From IMG/VR virus record IMGVR_UViG_3300048586_000886, positions 1 through 38,175 of that record: a DNA stretch of 38,175 bases; one strand, given 5' to 3'. The stretch is from a virus. Under the pieces are notes generated by a model. It had not been told where the DNA came from, made no database searches, and was given only the letters and a program-made list of their open reading frames with translations. Position numbers and translations under genes: made by a program. Positions 22,630 to 29,054 of this stretch are shown in pieces (position 1 is the first letter of the stretch; each line of letters starts with the position of its first letter).

Positions 22630-24631
22630 AGAGACGCGCCATGTCGGGATCGTATCCCGGGCGCTGTCGCTGCGGGCCGAGACGTTCGATGAGGCGAGCA
22701 GGACGGTGGAGGTGGTTTTCACCACAGGCGCGCGCCGGACGATGTTCGACTGGGAGCGCTGGGCCTATGTGGAAGAGGAGCTTTCGACCGAACCCGGTGC
22801 GGTGCGGCTGGAGCGCGTGAACAGCGGCGCCCCGGTGCTGGACAGCCACCAGCGGTACGAACTGGAAAACCAGATCGGCGTGGTGGTTCCCGGTTCCGCG
22901 CGGATCGAAGCGGGGCAGGGCATCGCAACGCTGCAGCTTTCGGCGCGCGAGGATGTCGCCGGCATCGTCCAGGATATCCGGGATGGAATTATTCGCAATA
23001 TCTCAGTCGGATACAGGGTTTATCAGTATGATGTGACCGAGAAGGACGGTGAGCGACCCGTTTACCGCGCTGTTGACTGGGAGCCTGCCGAAATCAGCTT
23101 TGTACCTGTTCCCGCCGATGCCGGGGCGCAGGTGCGCGCCAGTGATACCGCGACGCCTTCCAGGCGTGGCGATCAACCCGCGCAGGGCGGAAATCCCTGC
23201 CTGATCCGCCGCAGCGGTGCGGCACCTGCCAAGGAGAGTATTATGCCTACCCCGAATCCGGGTGCGGGTGCCGAGCCGGCGCCCGCCCAACGTGTTGCCG
23301 ATCCGGTGCCCGCCCATGTGGCACCTGCCGCCCCGGCCGCTGCGCCGGCGGCTGTCGAGCGCCAGAGCGCGGCCTTTATCCGCGAGAGCGTTCGCGCGGC
23401 CGGCCTTGATGATGCCGCCGCCGATCAGCTGATCGCGCGCAGCGACAGCGAACAGGGCTTGAGCCTGATGGCCCTGCGCGCCGAAATCGGCGAGCGGATC
23501 ATTGCCCGTAACGCGGGGCAGCCAGCGCCGGTGAACCGTGTGCGGATCTCCATCGATGAAGGCGACACCCGCCGCGAGGCGATGGGTGACATGCTGCTGG
23601 CCCGGATGAACCCGTCGCATCAGCCGGGCGATGGTTCCCGCGCCATGTATCGCAGCCACAGCATGCTGCGGATGGCTGAAGAGCTGCTGGAAGCGCGCGG
23701 CGAATCTGTCCGCGGGCTGAGCCAGAATGAGATTGCCGAGCGGGCGCTGCATTCGACCAGCGACTTCCCGAGCATTCTGGCCAACACGGTGAACAAGCGC
23801 CTGCGCCAGGCCTATGGTGACGCGATGCCAACCTATCGCCAGTGGGCGCGCCGTGCGCCGAACCTGCGCGATTTCAAGCAGACGGACGTGGCCCAGATTT
23901 CGGCGATGCCCGATCTGATGGCCGTGACCGAGGGTGGTGAAATCAAATACGGCACCGTTTCCGACGGAAAGGTCAGCTATGGGCTGGTGACGTTCGGCCG
24001 GATCATCGGGGTGACGCGCCATACGCTGATCAACGATGATCTGCGGGCGCTCGATCGGTGGGCGACGGGCTATGCGGCCTCTGCCGCGCGGCTGGAAAAC
24101 CGCTTCATCTATGGCCTGCTGACGGGCACCGGCACCTATGCCGGCGGCAACCTGTTCCAATCCGGCTATGGCAACCTCGCCGGCAGCGGCTCGGCGATCA
24201 GCATCACCTCGCTGGGCGCGGGCCGGACGGCCATGGGCCTTCAGAAGGGTCTGCAGGGCGAAGAGCTTCACATCACTCCGAGCTTCCTTCTGACCCCGGT
24301 GACGCAGGAACAGCTGGCGTTCCAGTACACCAGCGCGAACTATGTGCCCGCCACCCCGGGCACCATCAACGAGTTCGCGGCCGGTGGCCGTGCCTCGGTG
24401 CAGGTGGTTTCCGATCCGGTGCTGGACAGCATCTCTGCCACGTCCTGGTATCTGGCAGCGAACAGCGGGCAGGTGGACACCATCGAATACGCCTATCTGG
24501 ATGGGGCGGAGGGCGTGAACCTTTCCACCCGGCAGGGCTTCAACATCGATGGCGTCGAGTTCAAGGCCCTTCTCGACTTCGGCGGGGCGGTGATCGATCA
24601 CCGCGGCTTCTGGAAGAACGCGGGCGCCTGA
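22589..24631 (+). CDS. Prohead protease-major capsid protein fusion
   Basis: A 680-residue polyprotein. Residues about 20-185 are an S78 (HK97-type) prohead protease with His87 in VLDSHQRY, Ser139 in RNISVGYR and the end motif AEISFVPVPAD. A low-complexity linker follows, then from about residue 219 the scaffold-like delta region (QSAAFIRESVRAAGLDDAAADQLI) and the major capsid domain (about 330-680; SDFPSILANTVNKRLRQAYGD..., AVTEGGEIKYGTVSDGKVSY..., GFNIDGVEFKALLDFGGAVIDHRG). Protease-capsid fusions are known. Remarkably, ATG 23243 (M219) has its own AAGGAG 6 nt upstream, so free capsid precursor can probably also be made. The main start is preceded by AAAGGA. Confidence 0.93.
   Translation: MPEATTLAPSQQAEETRHVGIVSRALSLRAETFDEASRTVEVVFTTGARRTMFDWERWAYVEEELSTEPGAVRLERVNSGAPVLDSHQRYELENQIGVVVPGSARIEAGQGIATLQLSAREDVAGIVQDIRDGIIRNISVGYRVYQYDVTEKDGERPVYRAVDWEPAEISFVPVPADAGAQVRASDTATPSRRGDQPAQGGNPCLIRRSGAAPAKESIMPTPNPGAGAEPAPAQRVADPVPAHVAPAAPAAAPAAVERQSAAFIRESVRAAGLDDAAADQLIARSDSEQGLSLMALRAEIGERIIARNAGQPAPVNRVRISIDEGDTRREAMGDMLLARMNPSHQPGDGSRAMYRSHSMLRMAEELLEARGESVRGLSQNEIAERALHSTSDFPSILANTVNKRLRQAYGDAMPTYRQWARRAPNLRDFKQTDVAQISAMPDLMAVTEGGEIKYGTVSDGKVSYGLVTFGRIIGVTRHTLINDDLRALDRWATGYAASAARLENRFIYGLLTGTGTYAGGNLFQSGYGNLAGSGSAISITSLGAGRTAMGLQKGLQGEELHITPSFLLTPVTQEQLAFQYTSANYVPATPGTINEFAAGGRASVQVVSDPVLDSISATSWYLAANSGQVDTIEYAYLDGAEGVNLSTRQGFNIDGVEFKALLDFGGAVIDHRGFWKNAGA
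23231..23245 (+). promoter_or_regulatory. Internal ribosome-binding site and ATG for stand-alone capsid precursor
   Basis: AAGGAG at 23231-23236 and ATG at 23243 are spaced 6 nt and in frame with the protease/capsid fusion. The site falls exactly at the domain boundary (protein starts MPTPNPGAG, 462 residues). This is a better initiation signal than most gene starts in the window. Confidence 0.6.
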
Positions 24632-24656
24632 TCCTGACCATCTGAAAATCGGCACT

Positions 24657-24696
24657 GCGCGGACGGGCGGGGAGGCGACTTCCCGCCCGTCCGCGC
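24657..24696 (+). promoter_or_regulatory. Strong hairpin with GNRA tetraloop after the capsid gene
   Basis: GCGCGGACGGGCGGG (24657-24671) and its perfect complement (24682-24696) form a 15-bp stem. The ten bases between them can add three more pairs (G-U, A-U, G-C) closed by GCGA, a GNRA tetraloop. No U-run follows, so it is probably not a simple terminator. It may protect the abundant capsid mRNA 3' end or attenuate transcription to lower downstream expression. The rest of the 24632-24723 gap is the ribosome site of the next gene. Confidence 0.6.
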
Positions 24697-24723
24697 GTCT
24701 GCCCCGGACTGGAGTGAGACGAC

Positions 24724-24966
24724 ATGACCAAGACCATGGTGGTGCTGAAAAGCTACGCCCATGTGGGCGGCACCTTGCGCACCAGCGCGGAAGGCCCGAT
24801 CGAGGTTGACGCCGAATGGGCGGAATCCGCGCGGGAAGCCGGCCTGCTTTCCGACGATTTCGTGATTGCAGGCCCCGAAAGCGAAACTGAGGCGGAGGCT
24901 GCTGCCGCCGAAGAGGCCGCGAATATCGCGCAGGCGGAAACCGCCAAGGCCGGAAAGGCCAAGTAA
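24724..24966 (+). CDS. Small head protein of unknown function, 80 aa
   Basis: An 80-residue protein. A short beta-rich N-terminus (TMVVLKSYAHVGGTLRTSAEGPIEVDAEWAESAREAGLL) is followed by a charged Glu/Ala coil (SETEAEAAAAEEAANIAQ) and a basic end. It lies between capsid and cement protein, where lambda has the head-completion genes. Its N-terminus resembles small head-assembly proteins with a 'G....eve...A......G' pattern, but I do not assign a family. GGAGTGAGACGAC precedes the ATG. Confidence 0.65.
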   Translation: MTKTMVVLKSYAHVGGTLRTSAEGPIEVDAEWAESAREAGLLSDDFVIAGPESETEAEAAAAEEAANIAQAETAKAGKAK

Positions 24967-25020
24967 CCCCATCCCCCCAGCCTGCCGCGCACGCGGCAAT
25001 CATCGAGATCGGAGAGACCC

Positions 25021-25350
25021 ATGAAGAACTTCATTCAGCCGGGCGGCACGCTGACGCTGACCGCCCCCTATGCCGTGACGTCCGGGCAGGGCGCCCTTGT
25101 GGGCGCCGTCTTCGGCGTGGCAGTGACGGACGTTGCCAACGGTGCGGCCGGCCAGTTCGTGACCGAGGGCGTGTTTTCGCTGGCCAAGGCGACCGGCGCG
25201 GCCTGGACGCAAGGCGCCCTGCTGTACTGGGACAACACCAACAAGAACGTCACCACGACGTCGAGCGGCAACACCAAGATCGGCGTCGCCACCGCCCCGG
25301 CGGATTCCGCCGCCACGGTCGGCAATGTCCGCCTGAACGGCGCCTGGTAA
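25021..25350 (+). CDS. DUF2190-family capsid cement protein
   Basis: A 109-residue protein of the DUF2190 group: QPGGTLTLTAPYAVTSGQGALVGAVFGVAVTDVANGA at the start, then EGVFSLAKATGAAWTQGALLYWD and TKIGVATAPADSAA toward the end. Members are small beta-rich proteins that decorate and stabilise the capsid exterior. Position right after the head genes fits. A good ribosome site (GGAGAGACCC) precedes the ATG. Confidence 0.85.
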   Translation: MKNFIQPGGTLTLTAPYAVTSGQGALVGAVFGVAVTDVANGAAGQFVTEGVFSLAKATGAAWTQGALLYWDNTNKNVTTTSSGNTKIGVATAPADSAATVGNVRLNGAW

Positions 25351-25363
25351 GCCGGGGGCCGGC

Positions 25364-25684
25364 ATGAACGGCTTCGTTGCGCTGAGGTCCGCGCTGTTTC
25401 GCACGGCGCGGGCCTCTTCCGTTTCCGTGGTGCTGGGCGGTGCCCCGGCGATCCCGGATGTGCGGGCCGTTCGCTATGACAAATCCATCGAACCCGGCTT
25501 CGACCCAACCGAGGATGGCTCTGCCTTCCGCCGGGTGCGGTTTGAAATCGAGTTCGGACAGCTTCCTACCCGCCCACTGAAGGGCGACACCATCAATGAC
25601 GGCGTCACCGCCTGGACCGTTGTGGAGGTGGAGGAGAAGCCGGAAGTCGGCAGCTGGATGATCGGGGTTGAGGACAATGGCTGA
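25364..25684 (+). CDS. Head-tail attachment protein, gpFII-like
   Basis: A 106-residue, beta-rich protein. The C-terminal segments KGDTINDGVTAWTVVEVEEKPEVGSWMIGVE resemble the small beta-barrel head-tail attachment proteins (lambda FII type), and the preceding RVRFEIEFGQLPTRPLKGD fits the barrel start. It should sit at the head-tail interface between gpW and the tail terminator. Assignment rests on weak sequence pattern and strong positional logic. Its end overlaps the next gene's start by 8 nt. Confidence 0.65.
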   Translation: MNGFVALRSALFRTARASSVSVVLGGAPAIPDVRAVRYDKSIEPGFDPTEDGSAFRRVRFEIEFGQLPTRPLKGDTINDGVTAWTVVEVEEKPEVGSWMIGVEDNG

Positions 25685-26105
25685 CGCCATCGCCTTTCAG
25701 ATCGCCGAAGCCGTGCTTCAGCGGCTGTCGCCGCTGGCCGTGGAGGTCGAGCTTTCGCCATCTGGCGAGGCGCAGAGCTTCCCGGCGCTGCTGATCGATG
25801 ATGAGGGCGAGCAGATCCTGCAGCAGGATTGGCAGACCGTGCGCGCCCGGCTGCTGCTGAGCGTGGAGGGCAGCGTGCTGGGCGGCGGCGCGGATGGCCA
25901 GCGCACGGCGCGCAACCTGGATGCCGCCATGGTGGCGGCGCTGATGGCCGACCAATCGCTGGGCGGGCTGGCAACCCTGATCAATCTGGGCGCTGCGACA
26001 TTCCAGCGAGTGAAGCTGGCCAGCAAGCCCGGCGTGCAGTTCCAGCGCCAGCTGGACATTGAATTTTCGTACCTGACCACAGACCCCACCGCCATCGGCG
26101 GCTGA
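25677..26105 (+). CDS. Tail terminator / minor tail protein, gpU-like
   Basis: A 142-residue protein with the alpha/beta plan of tail terminators: an N-terminal helix IAFQIAEAVLQRLSPLA, strands around FPALLIDDEGEQILQQ, a central helix with DAAMVAALMADQSLGGLA, and an end pattern VQFQRQLDIEFSYLTTDP typical of gpU/gpZ-like proteins. It would cap the tail tube and set its length together with the tape measure. I chose ATG 25677 (MADAIAF) rather than 25668 because it fits the overlap with the previous gene. Confidence 0.7.
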   Translation: MADAIAFQIAEAVLQRLSPLAVEVELSPSGEAQSFPALLIDDEGEQILQQDWQTVRARLLLSVEGSVLGGGADGQRTARNLDAAMVAALMADQSLGGLATLINLGAATFQRVKLASKPGVQFQRQLDIEFSYLTTDPTAIGG

Positions 26106-26132
26106 ACCCCTTAACCTGAAAGGAGACCCCCC

Positions 26133-27308
26133 ATGGCGGGCGAGATTCGCACGCGGAATGCCGCGTTCCTGTTGAAAGAAGAAACGAGCGAGGGTGTCGA
26201 TGCCGCCCCCACTGCCGCCGATGCCATCCTGGTGGAAGAAGTCACCTCTGGCGTGGGCACCAGCTTCATCGAATCCACCGAGGTGACGGGTTCGATCGAT
26301 GCCGGCGCCCCTGCCGTGATCGGCGCGCCGACGAGCTGGAGCCTGCGCGCCCGGCTGCGCGGCACGGTTGGCGCGCCGGGCGCAGGCAATCTGCCGAAGA
26401 TCGATCCGCTGCTTCAGATCATGGGCTTTCAGCGGGTGGTGCAGCCGGCGGTGGCGGCAGCGGCCCTGCAGGCGGGATCGGCCACCACGGCGACGCTGGA
26501 CAGCAGCTTTTCGAACGTGGCGCAGGCCTATCGCGGAATGCCGTTGATCATCACAACGGGCGTGCATGCCGGCCGAGTGGCGATGATCACCGATTATTCC
26601 GCCGCCCGTGTCGCCACCCTGTCGGACACGTTCGATCCGCCGCTGTCCGCCAGCTTCCAGGCCAGCATTCCGGCGTGCGTGCTTTACAAGCCGCGATCCA
26701 GTGGCATTCCGGCCGACACGGCCTATCACTATCGCGACGGGCTGCTGCGCAAGCTGCTTGGCGCGCGGGCGACCGGATCGATCCAGATGGACGCAGGCAA
26801 TATCCCGTTCATTTCCGCGACGCTGACCGGCAACTTCGGCGGGGAAAGCGATGCTGCGATCCCGGCCGGCGCGAATGCCGCGGCCACGCTGGCGGCGCCG
26901 CTGTTCGTGCAGGGCGCACTGCCCAGCCCGGCGTTCACGATGGACCGCAAGGCCGTTGGGATCGGCACCTTCAGCATCGACATCGGCGCCCAGCTGACCA
27001 GCCCGGCAGACCCGAACACCGTGAACGGGTTTGGCGGCGGCCTGCTGGTGAGCCGGGACATGCGGATGAACATCAATCCGCAGACGCAGCTGGTGGCCAC
27101 GGCCGACGTGATCGGGCAGCTGCAGGCGGGCGCGAATTTCCCGGTGGCCGCGAAGGCGGGCAGCATTGTCGGCAACCGCCTGGGCCTGACGGCGCCCAGC
27201 GCCCAGATCATCGAAGCGCCGGATCAGGATGATTCCGGCATCCAGCGGCGCCAGATGCAGCTGAAGCTGAACGGTGCGGACGCGGGCGTGTTCCTGGTGT
27301 TTTACTGA
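26133..27308 (+). CDS. Major tail tube protein
   Basis: A 391-residue tail tube protein. It begins EIRTRNAAFLLKEETSEGVDAAPTAADAILVEE and contains SWSLRARLRGTVGAPGAG, a two-part beta-rich architecture with an inserted domain around SSFSNVAQAYRGMPLIITTGVHAG, and an end QIIEAPDQDDSGIQRRQMQLKLN. I recognise this as the long tail-tube type of several GC-rich Pseudomonas/alphaproteobacterial siphophages. It stacks around the tape measure. A strong AAAGGAG at 7 nt spacing suits a highly expressed structural gene. It overlaps the chaperone gene by one base. Confidence 0.8.
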   Translation: MAGEIRTRNAAFLLKEETSEGVDAAPTAADAILVEEVTSGVGTSFIESTEVTGSIDAGAPAVIGAPTSWSLRARLRGTVGAPGAGNLPKIDPLLQIMGFQRVVQPAVAAAALQAGSATTATLDSSFSNVAQAYRGMPLIITTGVHAGRVAMITDYSAARVATLSDTFDPPLSASFQASIPACVLYKPRSSGIPADTAYHYRDGLLRKLLGARATGSIQMDAGNIPFISATLTGNFGGESDAAIPAGANAAATLAAPLFVQGALPSPAFTMDRKAVGIGTFSIDIGAQLTSPADPNTVNGFGGGLLVSRDMRMNINPQTQLVATADVIGQLQAGANFPVAAKAGSIVGNRLGLTAPSAQIIEAPDQDDSGIQRRQMQLKLNGADAGVFLVFY

Positions 27309-27970
27309 TGGCCGTGATCGGAAGAGCGCCGCTGCGCATCGAAGTTCCGGCGGCGCTGAACCCCAAATCGCCCGTGTATTTCGGGCGTGTGGCAGGCGTA
27401 ACCGACCGTGCCCTTTTCGAAGCCGAGCTTTCAGCCCCCCCATGGAATGCTGGCCGTGTTTTCGATTTCCAGCTGGTGGATGCCCTGGAAGCGTCTGTGC
27501 AGGAGCGTCTGGATCCGGAACTGGCGGCCCCGCTGCTGGATGTGCTGATGCGGCTTCGTCACGATCCCGGCAGTCTGACTGTGAATGATCGGGGTGTTAT
27601 TGCCGAGATGGAAGAGGCGGAAAGCCAGAGGCCTGGCGCCTATGCTTCCCTGCTGGCAGCCCGGCGCAGGCGCGCCAGCCTGTTGCCACTTCTGGCGTTG
27701 CGCCGGTTCCTGACAGGATGGGACCGGCCAGAGCCTTTCGTTCTGGCCCACGACGGGGGCCCCGACGAGGCGACGCTGGAACTGATCCCTGAAACAGAAA
27801 GGCTGTGGCTGGGAAGTCAGTTGTGGGCCCGGCAGAAGGTGCAGCCTGATGAGGGAAAGCCCTCGCCGTCGCCGCCTCCGTCGCCGCCCGCCCCGGCGAC
27901 TTCAAAGGCGGGCGGCGGCCGCAAGACGGCGGGCCGGGCTGGGAAATCGCGGGCGAAATCTACCCGCTGA
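27308..27970 (+). CDS. Tail assembly chaperone (gpG-like, zero-frame product)
   Basis: A 220-residue protein directly upstream of the tape-measure region, where lambda has gene G. The N-terminal 165 residues form a helical domain (LEASVQERLDPELAAPLLDVLMRL and LAARRRRASLLPLLALRRFLTGW are helices). The zero-frame tail after the frameshift site is a Ser/Pro/Lys-rich stretch ending in KSRAKSTR. It binds the tape measure during tail assembly and is not in the virion, by family analogy. The slippery site is at codons E182-G183-K184. Confidence 0.75.
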   Translation: MAVIGRAPLRIEVPAALNPKSPVYFGRVAGVTDRALFEAELSAPPWNAGRVFDFQLVDALEASVQERLDPELAAPLLDVLMRLRHDPGSLTVNDRGVIAEMEEAESQRPGAYASLLAARRRRASLLPLLALRRFLTGWDRPEPFVLAHDGGPDEATLELIPETERLWLGSQLWARQKVQPDEGKPSPSPPPSPPAPATSKAGGGRKTAGRAGKSRAKSTR

Positions 27971-28161
27971 ACCCCGCGCTGGACCTGCCCCAGTGGGTGT
28001 TGGACGTTCGCGACCTTTGGCAGATTTGCAGGGATCAAGAAGGCGGATTGCGTCACCTGCCGTTCGGCGGCGGGGCGGCTGAGCAGCCGGCGTGGCTGAT
28101 GGAGGCATTCGAACTGCTCGAGGCGCAGTTCCAGAAGGTGAGGCCGAGGCGTGAGACATAA
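27308..28161 (+). CDS. Tail assembly chaperone frameshift product (gpGT-like)
   Basis: A -1 shift at 27853-27859 (G GGA AAG in the zero frame) joins the first 184 residues of gpG to 100 residues read from 27859 to the TAA at 28159. The -1 frame is closed by TGA at 27850-27852, just before the slip, and is then open with good coding character: GWEIAGEIYPLNPALDLPQ, VLDVRDLWQICRDQEGG, PAWLMEAFELLEAQFQKV. It has no start codon of its own. This heptamer is the one used by phage lambda. The predicted product is 284 residues and would carry the T domain that recruits tail tube protein to the tape measure. Confidence 0.85.
27853..27859 (+). promoter_or_regulatory. Programmed -1 ribosomal frameshift site GGGAAAG
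   Basis: The heptamer lies in phase X XXY YYZ (GAG GGA AAG) near the 3' end of the tail chaperone gene and is identical to the lambda G/GT slippery sequence. No strong downstream pseudoknot is obvious; a C-rich run follows. Confidence 0.85.
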
Positions 28162-28822
28162 CCAGAGCCGGTATGTGGACGTCACGTTCGACGCATCGGC
28201 GTTCAGCGGTGGCCTGCTCGTGACGACTGACGGGTTGCGCCGGGCGGCGCGCACGGTGGTGACACGGCAGACAAGGGCCGCAGAGAAAGCCCTGGAGGGC
28301 GCGACAAGAACGGGAACTCGAGGGGCCCTATGGCGGGCCTGGGCCTCGGAGATCTATCCGAAATCCGGCCTGGCGAATGCGCCCGCCGGCGAAATCTATT
28401 TGAATGGGGGCGCGCGAACCCGGGGCGCCATGGTGGCGAATGCCTATGGGGCCAGGATCCGGGGGCTGCGCGGGCAGATGCTGGCCATTCCGTTTCCCTA
28501 TTGGCGCGAACGCTTCGCAGAGAGGGGGCGCTATGCACGCGCGTTGTCGCCCATGCTGTTTGTTGCCCGTAGTGGCCTGAAGCTGAGGTTGCTGCCTCGG
28601 CGCGGGAAACCATCTTTGTTGATCGTGGACTGGCGCGCCGCTGGCCGCACAGGGCTGGCGGCGCGAGAGGTGACGCCGGTGTTCCTGCTGCTGCCGGAAT
28701 CTATTCTTGAAGGCCGTTTTTCGGTCGAAGGCGAGCTGGCTCCGTTTCAGCAGCGGCTTCCGCTGGATTTCACCAACGAGATGGTTTCAGTGATCGCGCG
28801 GGAGTTCGGGAGGGCCTTCTAG
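28151..28822 (+). CDS. Tail protein, DUF6441-like
   Basis: A 223-residue basic protein (MRHNQSRYVDVTFDASAFSGG...). Features include LRRAARTVVTRQTRAAEKALEGATR, a Gly-rich middle GGARTRGAMVANAYGARIRG, and the end PFQQRLPLDFTNEMVSVIAREF. It resembles the DUF6441 group of prophage proteins, as I recall them, found before the tape measure; the role is probably tail completion. Its GTG start at 28151 overlaps the last codons of the GT frame. Its TAG stop shares the palindrome CTAG (28819-28822) with the stop of the antisense gene. Confidence 0.65.
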   Translation: MRHNQSRYVDVTFDASAFSGGLLVTTDGLRRAARTVVTRQTRAAEKALEGATRTGTRGALWRAWASEIYPKSGLANAPAGEIYLNGGARTRGAMVANAYGARIRGLRGQMLAIPFPYWRERFAERGRYARALSPMLFVARSGLKLRLLPRRGKPSLLIVDWRAAGRTGLAAREVTPVFLLLPESILEGRFSVEGELAPFQQRLPLDFTNEMVSVIAREFGRAF

Positions 28823-29013
28823 TCCTCTTCTGGTTTCAGGGCCTTCAGGATGGCCGCCCTCTGCAGGGTGGATGTGACGCAGTACGGAATCAGGGTGAGT
28901 GCGATCGCCATTGCCATGCCGGCTGCTTCCTGCGGGGCGCCGTTGGCGAGCATCAACGTAGAGAAGAACATCAGCGCGGCGAGCCCCGCGCAGATGAGCG
29001 TTATTTTTTGCAT
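28819..29013 (-). CDS. Antisense small membrane protein (moron) inside the tail operon
   Basis: A 64-residue protein from ATG 29013 (MQKITLICAGLAAL...), or 67 from ATG 29022. It has two membrane segments (ITLICAGLAALMFFSTLMLANG and AAGMAMAIALTLIPYCVTSTLQ) and a charged C-terminus. The 'GAPQEAA...aLtlIPYCv' pattern resembles small inner-membrane proteins seen in many proteobacteria. It points against the late operon, fills the whole gap between the DUF6441-like gene and the tape measure, and meets its neighbour stop-to-stop in CTAG. That is typical of a moron expressed in the lysogen. Superinfection exclusion is a possible role, not shown. Confidence 0.6.
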   Translation of the reverse strand: MQKITLICAGLAALMFFSTLMLANGAPQEAAGMAMAIALTLIPYCVTSTLQRAAILKALKPEED

Positions 29014-29054
29014 GATCAGCATCTTTTCAGGGGCCTTTCGATGGAGATTAACTG

